A DNA stretch of 64,000 nt from Crotalaria pallida (GCA_037953625.1 CM075654.1:54257001-54321000); one strand, 5' to 3'; counted from the first letter of the stretch, positions 12,730 to 24,378 are shown. Notes: generated by a model not told the origin, from the letters alone. Translations and numbers: made by a program.

Positions 12730-12963
12730 CGCGGCCCCAAGTTAGCTCCGCTCAGTTGATGCTCCGGGTCGGGGATGACAATCTGAGTATGGCCGGTCCA
12801 TACCCAGCCGCTTGGAGTACGCTTCTAACCTCTTCCATACTTACTCCATGTGGTGATGTCCATGCAGTACTCCATCTGCCCGTTGAAATACCAGCAACAC
12901 CGATATGCCAAAGAACAGGAGAGTAAGCGTTCCGAACGACGCATCGTCGACGGTGTGGGATTA
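10782..12963. repeat. Right arm of the large inverted repeat (2,182 bp)
   Basis: Reverse complement of 7294-9475. The outer 234 bp (12730-12963) repeat, on the minus strand, the end of the plus-strand LTR seen at 7294-7527. So the whole junction between two LTRs was copied in inverted form, not just one element. Right of 12963 the similarity stops. Confidence 0.93.
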
Positions 12964-12989
12964 CGATAGGCAAGATAATAGGACCCAAA

Positions 12990-13674
12990 CAATACTTGAA
13001 ATAAAGTTAAATCAGTCAAGTTAGTCCTTAACATTGACACATTTAATTTACATACATCCCTAACTTTATATAAATCTAGTGCAATTACATCCCTACGATA
13101 TGAAATATACAACAATAAGATGAAAAAAAACATTTTAAGTAACATGCATAACTTGCACAAAACCCTAATCACATATATTGGGAACAACAATGCATATTTT
13201 CACAAATTCATTCACGGTTAGGGTTTCTTTTACCTTTTGAAGCGTCCTTGCTGATGAAACGATGGAGATTGCACTGATAATGTTCACTTCCCTGAGATTT
13301 GCTTCAATGTTTTTGAACTTTGGGTTTGGTTTCGTTCGTTGTGAGTGATGGAGAGCTATGGAGGTTTCGTTTGGTTTTCTAAACTTGAGTTTGGGTCTAC
13401 TATGAAGGTATGTGAAAGGTTAGAGGGAAAAGAGTGTTTTGTTTGGCGCCAAGCGAATGGGCCAAAGCGGATTTTTTTTATAGGTGGCCAAAACGTTTGG
13501 CCACCATTATTGTCCACGTGTGCATTCCGTGACAGGAGACTGACAGCACCAAACGCCAGGGACGAAATTGATCGATGGACTGCAATCTCAGGGACTAAAT
13601 TGATGTTTCGATAAAGTTAGGGACTAACTTGATCGATGGTTGCAAAGTCAGGGACCAATCTGACTAATTACTCT
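12990..13674. mobile_element. Non-autonomous DNA element with long inverted ends, left end truncated
   Basis: The right end (TAAAGTTAGGGACTAACTTG, then AAAGTCAGGGACCAATCTG) is the inverse of the left part (CAAGTTAGTCCTTAAC, CATACATCCCTAAC). The same motifs form the smaller complete element at 43004-43253. About 400 bp of less AT-rich sequence fills the middle. The outer left terminal motif (GAGTAAT...) is missing, so this copy is broken. The superfamily is uncertain; the long inverted ends would fit Mutator-like MITEs. Confidence 0.5.
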
Positions 13675-13700
13675 ATATATATATATATATATATATATAT
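13674..13700. repeat. (TA)n microsatellite
   Basis: A pure TA run directly right of the element end. Confidence 0.95.
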
Positions 13701-14180
13701 GAATGTAACAATGTTAAAGATTTATTTATTTACGTAGATATGTTTATGTTATATTATTGTTATTAAGTGCTTTTCTTAATTTATGATAAAACAACTCACC
13801 TGTTAAGTTGCTATTTTAGGTACAAAAGCGGGAGAGTTCGTGCTTCTCAATGTCGAGAAAGTCCACACTCAAAGTAATAGAGTGTGAGTTACTCTGTGTG
13901 ACCATAAAGTTACTCTATTGCAACCAATTAGCGTCTGATATTATTTTGTTGTTTTGGAAATGTCTAAATTCTTATGTTTTATTATACATACTTTGGAAAT
14001 ATGAGGTATAATTATACACAATGATTGTAAGATGAACATTTGTTTTATTTTATTATGAATCTGACAGGTACAAATTATAAGGGAAAGTCTATATTTTAAA
14101 GTAAACCCTGTCAAAATATTTTTTTTTTTAAATTTTCATTATTTTAAAGTTAATAGAGGAAATAAAAAGTAGGATGTTAC
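13701..14180 (+). mobile_element. LTR 3' fragment ending GATGTTACA
   Basis: It has the end of a plant Ty3-type LTR: GGTACAAAAGCGGGAGAG, GGGAAAGTCTATATTTTAAAG, then AGGATGTTACA. The order resembles the ends of the LTRs at 3714 and 60306. It stops exactly where a copy of host exon sequence starts. Confidence 0.5.
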
Positions 14181-14350
14181 ATAGAGGGATCGAGTTGGGA
14201 GATGGTTTCGGAGATGGAAGGTAGGATTGGGAGAGGGGTGAAACGGTCGTCGTTTAGAGTAGTAGAGGGTTTGTACCATGAGAGGTTGGCCTGTTTGCGA
14301 AGTGAGATCTGTAACTGCTTTATTTGATCTATTGGTATCTCAAACGACAT
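14181..14350 (-). pseudogene. Truncated copy of exon 1 of the DUF7815-type gene
   Basis: Read on the minus strand, it starts at ATG (14350) and reproduces residues 1 to about 56 of the protein encoded from 20927, with very few changes. It ends abruptly at the LTR terminus at 14180, before the first CxxC. Similarity to the intact gene also stops a few bases upstream of the ATG, so the 5' flanks are unrelated. This fits a former paralogue cut by an LTR element, or a captured fragment. The missing downstream part is not seen in the window. Confidence 0.85.
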
Positions 14351-14415
14351 TGTGTTTTTAGAGGGAAGCTTGAGATTTTTGATTAATTTCGCGGTGTGTA
14401 GAGGAAGAAGGAGAA

Positions 14416-14442
14416 TCTCTCTCTCTCTCTCTCTCTCTCTGT
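14416..14442. repeat. (CT)n microsatellite
   Basis: A CT run upstream of the truncated exon copy, where a 5' UTR would lie. Confidence 0.95.
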
Positions 14443-14569
14443 TTACTCAGATAACTCTTCTTCTTTCCTTCTTTCTTCCTTCCTTCCTTTCAGTCTCATG
14501 TGCGATGAAGCGGTTGGTTCAGTGATGAAATGACAACACAGATAGCAAAACACAAAATTCCCCTCCGGT

Positions 14570-14934
14570 TCAAAAATGTTACTACTCGTTCTTTTAACAT
14601 GAGATTTTTTTTAACGAAAATTCCCATGTACCAACTACAGTAGTTAATTAATATTTTTAATGATCTTTAAAATAAAAATATTTAATTTTATTTATTTAAT
14701 AATATTTTTATAATAATTATTATTGTAATTATAAGAAGTGTTGAGTAAATATGAATATTTGTATTAAAAAAATAATTAAATGTCATTTATGATGGAATTG
14801 GGTCTTGTAAATATGATAAAAAAAAATTGACAAAAAGTTTTATGCTAAAGAACATAGGGAATATATCAAATCAAAAATTTAACCTACAAATTCAATATGA
14901 ATTGTTTGGGTTTTCAAATTTGATTGGTGTTATG
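14570..14934. other. AT-rich noncoding, nothing recognised
   Basis: Low-complexity AT-rich sequence with no open frame or repeat that I can support. Confidence 0.5.
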
Positions 14935-15499
14935 AATCCGTCTAGATCGTAGTCGGAGCTCGTAACTGAGTGCTAACTAGTCGACGTTCGATCGAATAGA
15001 TTGGACTGGAGTCGTGGAGACTTTGTTGGGATCTCGGTATTCGGATCCCTGGAAGCACCTGCTCGGAATGAGACGGGTAAAGCGAAATGCTCGACGCGTG
15101 AAGGCCGAGACATCTTGACGTCGGTGTAAGATCGGTTTAGCCTCTCTAACGAGATGCTAGGCACGTGGAGGCCGAGATGCCTTGACCTCGATGTGAGGTC
15201 GGTGTGGCCACTACCAAGGGGTGTAAAACGAAACGAGGTCGATTCCCATGAGCTCGGTGCTACTGATGAGCTCAGTGCTAACTGATGAGCTCGGTGCTAA
15301 CTGGTCAGTCCAGAGTCCTTTAAATTCGAGAATACTGGTTACTTACGAGGGGTGTGAGGCGGAACGAGGTCGGCTTATGACCCCGAACATCGCTCGTTGG
15401 TCGGCTAAGATGGGTTAAGTCGGATCGAGGTCCAAACCACTACACCTAAACCCTCTTATTATTTTGCTTATTCTTGGGATTAAAATTCGAGATGTTACA
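14935..15499 (-). mobile_element. LTR fragment with GC-rich short repeats
   Basis: The right end, read on the minus strand, begins TGTAACATCTCGAATTTTAA, the same start as the LTR at 53615, so it is a related LTR in reverse orientation. The body has repeated phrases such as GAGCTCGGTGCTAACTGATG (three near-copies at about 15240-15305) and GAGGCCGAGATG variants. The left boundary is approximate. Confidence 0.5.
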
Positions 15500-15574
15500 G
15501 ATAAAGAGATATTTTGTCAAAAATGTTAGTGATGAGATAACACATTCAATTAAAGACTATCATATTTATTTTTT

Positions 15575-15860
15575 GAGTGAAGGGGCACTTTGGTCCCTCG
15601 AGTTTTTCGACAAGGACACTTTAGTCCCTCAAGAAATTTAATTCATTTTTAGTCCCCAAAGTTTTCCAAAAGTACCAATTTAGTCCCTATCCTATTTCCG
15701 TTAGCCACTTCGTTGAGGGACTAAATTGGTACTTTTGGAAAACATGAGGGACTAAATTGGTACTTTTGAAAAACATAGGGGACTAAAAATGAATTAAATT
15801 TCTTGAGAGACTAAAGTGTCTCTGTCGAAAAACTTGAGGGACCAAAGTGTCCCTTCACTC
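15575..15860. mobile_element. Fold-back MITE, 286 bp
   Basis: It is an almost complete palindrome. The ends are GAGTGAAGGGGCACTTTGGT and its inverse, and the inner blocks (TTTAGTCCCTC, AGTACCAATTTAGTCCC) are mirrored. Flanks TTATTTTTT and TTATTATTT would give a 9-bp target duplication with one mismatch, but they are low complexity. No coding capacity. Confidence 0.75.
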
Positions 15861-16018
15861 TTATTATTTTTTTTTTGTGGTATATAGTATTGCAATCAAT
15901 CTTTTTCAGCATATTAAGAATCATAATTTGAAATTTTATCAACATATCAAGAGGGTGGCACTATTCCAAAACCTTTGTGGATCCTTCCATCACATTAGAG
16001 GACAAGAAAATTATGTAT

Positions 16019-16281
16019 TGTAACACCCTGGATTTACAAAGGGAACAAATAAATATTCTAGCGAAAAAATATGATTCCCTTTATTAAAAAAAATTATGAA
16101 TAAAATTTTTCTTTTTAAGAAACATTATATTTTGGGGTTACGATAGAATAAAACATAATGAATATCTTGTAGATATTCTCTTTTCTCGTTTGAGCGTCTG
16201 ACTTGAAGGATTGCTTCCACATGACTCCCATGTGACATTTTGCCAGTGAGACATCTCAACACAATTTGACCGAAATTAAAA
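16019..16281 (+). mobile_element. LTR 5' fragment
   Basis: It begins TGTAACACCCTGG, an LTR-type start, and continues as AT-rich sequence until the fold-back element at 16282. The end of this LTR was not identified. Confidence 0.4.
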
Positions 16282-16812
16282 ATAGGCTTATGTCTTAAGT
16301 CCCTGAAAGTTTGAGATGTTTTGGTTTTGGTCTCTAAACGTTTTTTTGACCTTAACTTATTCTTAATTGTTTTAAAAATATGGTTTTAGTCCATATAGTT
16401 AGAAAAAATCCATTAACTGTTGATATGGTAAACGAAACTCCACGTCAACATATACGTGTGCAAATATTGCATGCCACCATTAGAATGACGTGGATGATCC
16501 GGATTCGTAGGAGCAAAAGGACCAAAACTCAATCCACAGACACATTTTAGTTGGGCTTTGACCCCTTTGCTATTGTGAGTCCAGATCATCCACGTCCTCA
16601 TACCAATGGCATGCAATACTTGCACACGTGTATGCTGATATGTAATTTCGTTAGGCACATCAGCCGTTAACGGATTTTTTCTAACGCCATGGACTAAAAC
16701 CTAATTTTCAAAACAATTAAGGATGAGTCAAGGTCAACAAAATTTAAAGGGACCAAAACCAAAACACTCCCAACTTCCAGGGACTAAATATTGAAGGGAA
16801 AAAAAAGCCTAT
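16282..16812. mobile_element. Fold-back MITE, 531 bp
   Basis: The ends are ATAGGCTT and AAGCCTAT. Mirrored inner blocks include TAAGTCCCTG/CAGGGACTA, GTTTTGGTTTTGGTC and its inverse, and a central pair around GCATGCCA...TGGCATGC with CACGTG-containing flanks. Nearly the full length can fold back. Confidence 0.75.
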
Positions 16813-17170
16813 AACAAAATGACCGCAAAATTCAAAATGACAACAACAAAATTAATGGCAAGCTCTCTCACGAGACCTTATTTTACAACACTACGTTACA
16901 GAAATCATAATCATCTTCCCCAGGAAAAAACTGCAATGTACAGTAGTTGCATATTAATTTTAAAACAAAGACCACCATACTTATGATTACAACCGGAAAC
17001 TAATTTAGGGAAGAGTGGAATTAAGACAGTAAATGAAAACCATATCCCCCCACCCATTCATTAATAACTAACAAAAATACAAAGAAAGAAGGGCCTACGA
17101 ATTTTCAGAAAAAATAAAATATGAAGATTACAAAATTAAAGCAAAATAATTGAAGAATGACTGCATTATA

Positions 17171-20100
17171 TTACTTTGGGGGAATTGAAAGATTGCTCTC
17201 TAGCATAAAGGAGAGATCATGCATCTGTGACATCAATGTTCCTACATCAAATTTTGACCCTGGTTTTGAAATAGAAACATCATTTCTAGAGTTTCCTTTC
17301 GCAGCATCCACATCGGCAACACTGAAAATATAACAGATGGCATAAATTTTTATTTTTAGAGTTCAAAAATTAATGTCAATGAAAGATCTAATACCAAGTT
17401 CTCCGGTGCTTTAAAGGTAGAAATATAAACAGAAGGAACTAGAAAGGATAGAAAGTTGTTTGAGCATTGAATTTTTATAAAAGATAAACAGAGAGAATCA
17501 CCCATTATTCCCATATCCTTTGTCCCTTTCATTTGTAAGATGCAAATCATTTTTGAGGTGCAACATTCAAAGTTAAGAACTATACCATTAATCTGAATCC
17601 ATTCAAATATAATCCATATACACATTCGATACCCTTTGCCCACCTTAGAATTAGCAAATTCAATTGCCTAACATCTTAGATGCATCAGTTTCCTTGGGGC
17701 ATGTCTTAAATTGTGGTTGCAATCACTGTTGAGGTTGCATTTACCGCAATTGGAGACAAATGCGGGAAAATGCGGCTGATGAAGCCAAAATGCGGTTGTG
17801 GAGAACTTAAAAACCCACAATATTGTGGCTGCAATTTAAAACCACGCTTTGAGCACTTTGAAGTCCCAGGATTCATCTGTCTGGACAATGGAAAAACACT
17901 ATTACGATGGGTGCCCCATTAGATGCCTGACAGTATCCCAAGATATTAGTTTCTCACCTATCAGGTGGGAGGATAGTCTGGCAAACCGAAAAAAAAAAAA
18001 AAAAAAAAAACTCCTAAAGGTTTTGGAAATAGATTCACCTGGTTGAATTCGATGCATAATTTATGAAAGCAAGATAACACGACTAACAAAATATCAATGC
18101 ACCTGTTTGAAGAAGCAGCAGCAGCCTGTGCACTGGTTGCTGCAGTAGAACTCAGTGGACCACTGAACTGGCCTGAAAATAAATCAGGTTGTGAAAACCC
18201 ACCAAAATCCAAATTAAGTGAGTTGTTCATTGAGCTGAGCAAATTCGTTTCACAAGTCTGTTCAGCAGAAGCCAGATTTGAAGTTTGTTTCCAAACATTG
18301 TTGGAAGGATCTTGCACAGTGGCCAAGCTAGAAAAGTCATTAAAAACATCAAATGAATCTGCAACATCATCAGTAGTCACAGTATCGGTTTTGTTATGGC
18401 TAACTTGCCATTGTTGGTCATCTTGCATCCAAGCAAAACTTTCAACTGAAGAAGTATTAGCACCCTCTGCCATTTTTGTTTCATTTAGATCAGCAGTACT
18501 TTCAGATTTCCCAGTCTGGCCATTTATCTCAGAGTTCGAAATGCTACTGGAAGGGTTTTGTGCAACAGCAGAGCCAGCAAAATCATTCCATTCATCAAAT
18601 GAATCAGCAACTTCACTACTAGCCATAATACCAGTTGCCTTGTTATTGTTTCCCTGCCAATGATCTTGCATCCAGTCAAATTTTCTAGATGAATCAGGAG
18701 CACTTTCAGATGTTTTTGTATCATTAGGATCCTTGGCCCATTCAAATGTCCCGGTCTGGCCAATAACCTCAGAGTTGGAAACAATATTAGAAGAATATTG
18801 TGTACTTGCTGAGCCAGTGAAATCATTCCACATATCAAATGAATCAACATCTTCATTTGTGCCAGTCGTATCAGTTGCCCTGTAATTGCTTCCTTGCCAT
18901 TGGTCAAGATCAGCAGTATTTTCTGATTTTCCGATCTGCCCAGTTATCATTGAGCTAGAAATAATACTAGAAGAATCTTGTGCACTAGCGGAGCCAGTAA
19001 ATTCATTCCATGCATCATCAAATGAATCATCAGCTTCATCAGAAGCCACAGTACCAGTTGCCTTGTTATCACTCCCTTGCCATTGGTCATGCATCCAGTC
19101 AGAATTTCTAATAGATGAAACACTACCACTTTCTGCTGCTTTTGTACCACTAATATTCATGGTTGATTCTGATTTCCCGGTCTGGCTAGGTACTTGTGAG
19201 TTGGAAGTTCTCCATCCATCAGCCTGAAACCAATCATTTCCCATTGATGCTGAAGGATTAAATTCATCATTCTTCTTTGCACCAACGGAACCAGTCCAGG
19301 ACCCAGACACCGTATCGAAGTCAACTTTAGAACGATCAAATGATTTAGACTCTTCCTGAACCGGACCAGCAGACTTAAAGTTGGCATCCCAACCAGAAAA
19401 GAAATCACCCCTCTGATCTTTTGCAGACCCTGGAGCAGTTTCCAATCCTTGGAAATTCTGAAACAAACTAAGATTTTCCTCAGCTTGGAAAGCATTATCC
19501 GAAGCAGTACCTATTTCTCTTACAGAACCTGAGTTCTGTTGAAAAGCATCAACATCGGATTCCCTCGGATAAAAAAAACTACCGAGATCAACCCCAGCCA
19601 AATTCAACGAACTTTTCCCCAGAAATGCTGCTGAATCTGAATTACCACTATGTGGATCTCTCTCAGCCTCTGAAGGCCATCTAATTTCCAAATCTAGCAG
19701 TTCAGATAAGGGAATCTCCTCCTTTGCTTCACTCTTCCCTTTGTTTGATGCATTTTCTTCCCCCATTGGTGCCACCATCTCCTGCAAAACAATGTGTACA
19801 GAGTTAACACACTAATACATAAAACCTTTAAAAAAAATCATAACCAGATGAACCAAATCATCAAAATTAGAACAAAGAAAGAACCTCATGCAACCATAAT
19901 TTTCGACTTCACAAATATAAAGTGTGTCCGGGTGCACGTTGCAAGGACACCAATGCATGTTTCTGCTGAATCTCCTGCAACTAGCTTTTGCATTCGTGAC
20001 GATTCCAACCCAATCTGACTCCCCTCCAAACACGCACAAAGTAAGTATCCAAGTGGCAGGGAGCTCTGTTCTCCTTAAGTTTGGGTATTGTGAATAGAAA

Positions 20101-20927
20101 CAATAGGTCATCAGAGAGTTTTGCCCTTCCAACTATCTTCCTTCAAAATATTCATAAACTTTTTTTTTTCGTAGTTTAATATCATAAAAAGTGATTCTTT
20201 GTACACAAGCCAACAACATAAAAGATGACTATCTTAAAATTACTTGTAGCAAACATACCGTTAACAAAACAGAGTTAGTGCATGTTTGGTTTGGCGTTGA
20301 AAAATTATGTTAGGGCTCAAAATCAAGTTGCATGTGAAGCAAGCAACTATGAGTAATTTCCGCTTCCCAGAATCAATTCCAGGAGAATCCAACGTGCATC
20401 CAAACATGCACTTAGCCTACCTAATTGATGATTACAATAATCGATTATGCATATAACGGATTAGTAACTACCTAATTGATGATTACAATAATCGATTATG
20501 CACGGATCAGTAAAATAATCTACTTTTAGCAGCTATCCCAAATGCTAGACTCTAGATTTGATTTGGAATTGAATTGAATTACCGAGGCATCGAGGTTAAG
20601 CGATTGGAGCAACCAGCGATAGCCGAATGTGTCCTTAAACTTGATAGGCTCCGGAGGGAGGTCCACGTTGTGAGGGTGGGTCCCACAGAAAACGCAGATA
20701 GAAGAGTGCAACCCGCGGAGGAGTCTGGCATTGCAATTCTTGCATCGAAGGTAAGGCCGAGAGGGATCGAGTTGGGAGATGGTTTCGGAGATGGAAGGCA
20801 GGATTGGGAGAGGGGTGAAACGGTCGTCGTTTAGAGTAGTAGGGGGTTTGTACCATGAGAGGTTGGCTTGTTTGCGGAGTGAGATCTGTAACTGCTTTAT
20901 TTGATCTATTGGTATCTCAAACGACAT
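17171..20927 (-). CDS. DUF7815-type protein with CxxC-CxxC motif and Trp/Asp-rich repeats, 724 aa, 3 exons
   Basis: The coding exons are 20583-20927, 19781-18103 and 17321-17171 (minus strand). They join in phase 0 and phase 2 across GT...AG introns (donors GTAATT and GTGCAT; acceptors TTTTGCAG and TTTTCAG) and end at TAA 17171-17173. Exon 1 starts MSFEIPIDQIKQL and has a zinc-ribbon-like Cys62-x2-Cys65...Cys78-x2-Cys81. Exon 2 is acidic and low complexity, with several tandem copies of a roughly 75-residue unit (WMQDxWQG, then VADSFDxWNDFxGSA, then GQTGKSE). Exon 3 is short and ends QMHDLSFMLESNLSIPPK. I recognise the family from plant proteins annotated as DUF7815 or dentin-sialophosphoprotein-like; I know no biochemical role. 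All exons are open, so the gene looks intact. The SKU5-like gene starts about 520 bp away in divergent orientation. Confidence 0.9.
17990..18010 (-). repeat. Homopolymer A/T run in intron 2
   Basis: About 20 A residues on the plus strand, within intron 2 of the DUF7815-type gene, shortly downstream of its donor site. Confidence 0.9.
20418..20503. repeat. 35-bp duplication in intron 1, offset 51 bp
   Basis: CTACCTAATTGATGATTACA plus the following 15 bases occurs at 20418 and again at 20469. Each copy has one AATCGATT (20439 and 20490). Confidence 0.9.
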
Positions 20928-21448
20928 TGCGTTTTCAGAAGGAGAAGGTGCCGCCGAGAAGAAGAAGGTGCCACCAAAGAGAAGGGGATGATTATGAATT
21001 CTGTTGGAGAGAAGGCAACTCGGCCAAGAATAGAAGAAGAAGGGATCTAGAATGAGTGTCACCTATCGGCTATCGACATGGCGGTGCGACTCGCGGTGCT
21101 ACTCGAAGAGAAAGGGGTAGTGGGGTGGAAGAGAAAGGGCTCACGAGCTAGAAGAGAAGGGGCTGGAAGCCATGGGGGCGCACCGGTGACCGAAAGAGAA
21201 GGCCGGAATAGAAGAGGGTTGTAGGGTCGAAGAAGGAGAAGGGGTTCACAAGAATGAAGAAGTGGTAGGGGATGAGATTCAAATGGGTATTTTTTTTATT
21301 TCAAATGTTTAACAGGTGGCAAGCTGTGAACCATTAGATCGATCCAACGGTTTGAGAGGCTTCAATGTTATGATAACATAGATGCTTCTATGTTAGGCAA
21401 TCCAAATCCCTCTCTCTCTCTTTGTCTGCACAGAAGAGATAAAACACG
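20928..21448. promoter_or_regulatory. Shared intergenic region between divergent genes
   Basis: The 521 bp separate the two start codons (DUF7815-type gene on minus, SKU5-like gene on plus). A CT-rich run lies at about 21410-21422, just before the plus-strand ATG. No further element is clear. A bidirectional promoter is inferred from the layout only. Confidence 0.5.
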
Positions 21449-21665
21449 ATGCCATCACAATCTTCTTGGATCTTCACAACCCTTCTATTATGCTTCTTCT
21501 TCTTAAGTGTTGCTTTTGCAGGTGACTCTTTTATTTTCTATGATTGGACTGTATCTTACACAACAACCTCCCCTCTTGGTGTTAAGCAAAAGGTTAGAGT
21601 TTTTTTTATTTTTACTTTTTTTATTTTTTATATTATTAACTTATTTTATGTTTAAGATAACTAAA

Positions 21666-21670
21666 CTTAT
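21666..21670 (+). repeat. Target-site duplication CTTAT, left
   Basis: CTTAT precedes the left LTR and is repeated at 28851-28855 after the right LTR. Perfect 5-bp duplication. Confidence 0.95.
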
Positions 21671-22304
21671 TGTAGGGTCTGCCGACCTGACACGGATTCA
21701 AGCCTTGCAAAGGGATTCTCTAAGGGCACTTCCCTCGGTTCACTTAACATGAACGTCCCTCGCTCGGACTCATGGACTCCGAGCATACCCAAAGGACCAG
21801 GCTCGGACTTGATGGAACCGAGCCTCGTCATCGGTCCTCAATCCATCAGGCTTGAGACTCTAGGCCGAGACATACCGTCGGCTCGCGGATAAGCTCAGAC
21901 CCACCGAGGCTTCTTATCCCTTCCGCAAATCACTCCTAGATTCTCGCAACAGCCTAGACATGAGATCTTCAGCTGATCCTATCCAGATTATAAGAGCATA
22001 ATCCTCCGATATTATCTCACAGAATCCTGGTTCAGCTCAACCCTGATACAGGGTCCAGACGGCCCATATCAGCCTCCTCCAAACCCTATAAATAGCTCAC
22101 TACAGCTAGGGTTTCAGGTACGTACTCTCATCCCTAAGTTGACACTCTGCACACACACGTTGACTAGGGAGACCTTGCTTTTCCCAACTGGAACTGCAGA
22201 AATACCATAAGTCATACATTAACACTTGATCCTCTCTTGGGCTCCTGGTTGCTATAATCTTGAGCACTTAGAGGGTTAAGGACATAGTGTTCAAGGACAC
22301 CACA
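21671..22304 (+). mobile_element. 5' LTR of the Ty3 element in the SKU5-like gene (634 bp)
   Basis: It runs from TGTAGGGTCTGCC to GGACACCACA. It is nearly identical to the right LTR (by eye about eight substitutions and one 1-bp indel), so the insertion is recent. A TATAAAT box lies at 22087-22093. GCGCCGTCTGTGGGGACC at 22308, just after the LTR, resembles the primer-binding region of many Tat-lineage Ty3 elements. Confidence 0.95.
22087..22093 (+). promoter_or_regulatory. TATA box of the 5' LTR
   Basis: TATAAAT in the middle of the LTR, also present in the right LTR at 28633-28639; the expected start of the retroelement transcript follows it. Confidence 0.7.
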
Positions 22305-23722
22305 TTAGCGCCGTCTGTGGGGACCAGAATAACCAGTATTCCCATAACCACTGTTCTCATGGCAAACGATAACAATGACAATAACTAGGGGGATCTCCGC
22401 CGTCGCATCCGGGGAAGGCCGCCTAAGAGTGGGGGAAGAGGAAACGTTAGGGACAGAATTGCTCCGGGAGGACCCACTGGAGGCGACCATGCTAACACCC
22501 CACCGGTTCCTCCGGTGGATCAGACGGTTGCTCCGCCAGTTCCTCCGGTTCAGGCTAATGTTCCTCTAGTCCCTCCAGTTGTTCAAGCACAAGTCACAGT
22601 TCCTCCTCGCGTTGAAGGCGGTGGAGGACGATCCAACCCTCATACTGTTCCCGATGGCCATATTTCAGAATGGCATGACACTGCAGATTCTGGACCACGT
22701 CAATCTCGGAGGGCCCCAGCTGGATCGCGAACTGGTGAGGATCGGCGAGTTTAGCGTTCCGCTCGTCGTGACCACTCCCGTGTCGAGCGATCCAACAGGG
22801 AAGTCCCTCAATTTACTAGGGGTCATTTTGGAACACTTCAAGGTGGTGAACGTTCTGAAACACAGGGTAGATCTTACATGACTACTTCTTCGGCCCGTAG
22901 GAGAGAGGAATCAATCATGGAAATCTTGAGAACTCAAACTTCTTTAATTGAAAAGCAGAATCAGGCTATTGCTGCTCTTCAGCAGCAGAGCATGGCAAGA
23001 ATAGCCGAGCAAGGCCCTCACGTGGCTCTCGGCAACCCTAATAATCTTCCTCCACCCCCACCCCTTAATCCGGGATTGGTTCCTGGGCGTGTTACTCGGG
23101 AACCCCATCCTGGACATCCTTTCATAGCTGAGATTATGGCATTTCAAACCCCGCAGACTTATGTGGGTCATCAAAATATCCCTCGGTATAATGAGACGAC
23201 TGATCCAATGGACCACATTGCGGCCTACGAGTCCTCCATGATGTTTTATGGAGGAGGGGATTTCATGAGGTGCCGAGCATTCTCAATGACTCTGGGATCG
23301 GCACCTTTGAGATGGTTCAATTCCCTACCTGCTAACTCGATTCACTCATGGGTCGAACTGAGGACAACATTTTTGAACCGATATACAGCCAGTATGTCAC
23401 AACCCAAGTCGGACCATTCATTGGCTGGAGTCGCACAGAGACCTGACGAGTCTCTTCGCGATTACCTGGCTCGGTATCAGCAGGAAGCTAGTGACATATC
23501 AGGCCTGCAATCGGGAGTATCTGTCCTCTTGCTCACTCAAGGGTTGTGAGATGGTGATTTCAAGGATTGTCTGATTCGAGAACCACCAAAGGACATGGCC
23601 GAACTCAGGGAAAGATCTAGGAAATTTGTTAATTTGGAGGAATTCCATAGAATCAGTACCGCGGCTCGGGGTCAGGAACAGCGCCCTCGTCAGAACGATC
23701 CCCGTCAAACTGATCGTTTTCG

Positions 23723-24378
23723 AGAAAAAATGGGGAAGAAAGCTTCCAAAGCCAAGAAGAGTGCAGTTGCTTCGGCCAGGATGGCTCAACTAGCTGCTGT
23801 AAGAGGAGATTCAGGATCCTCGGCTAAAAGCCAAACCCCCGAACCAACTCCAACAACTAGTTCTCTTGTTGCTCCTCGTGCTATTCCTTCCGAGGTACCT
23901 CAGGTCACCAAGAGTGCTGAGCAAACAGTTCCCATAGAAGTGCAACCAAGTACTCAGGGTACTCCTGAGCGTCCCTCCAAGAGACCTCGGGTGGAGAAAG
24001 GGAAAGGATTGGCTGGCGACTGGTTTCAACTGAGCAAGCCCCACAAGGGAATTCAAGTTACTGAGGGTGTGGACGACGCCGTCGCCAAAACTGTGTGGGG
24101 TAAGAATAATAAGTTAGATTCCTTCACTGCAAATCTCTTTCCTCCTGAAGACGCTGAAGTGATAAGTGCCTGGGGTCCAGGCACCTGGGAAAATAATTGC
24201 TCGGCCTTGGTGAGGAGCTTCCTACGAGGTGCAAGCATTCTCCATTACCTCGGTCAGCGTGGTGATGATATTTACGCTGGAGTGGCCCCCGAGGAGAAGA
24301 AGAAAAGATCAGAAGCTGATGATCGGGAGGATTACTTGCAGCTTCAAGTGGAAAGCTTTGGGAAAAAACTTCAGGTAC
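23723..24378 (+). repeat. Left arm of 656-bp inverted repeat inside the retroelement
   Basis: Reverse complement of 25589-26244; paired coordinates sum to 49967 at both ends, with no net indel. It begins at AGAAAAAATGGGG and ends at TTCAGGTAC. The sequence encodes the same peptide in both arms with a few changes (for example KKSAVASAR against KKNAAASAR). Confidence 0.95.

Noticed and set aside
7294..12963. A DNA transposon with 2.2-kb terminal inverted repeats
   Set aside because: The arms are LTR sequence, the junction of two LTRs is included, and there is no target duplication or transposase.
20439..20497. AATCGATT at 20439 and 20490 as a further paired-palindrome module
   Set aside because: The spacing is 51 bp and comes from a tandem duplication; there is no partner 21 bp away.
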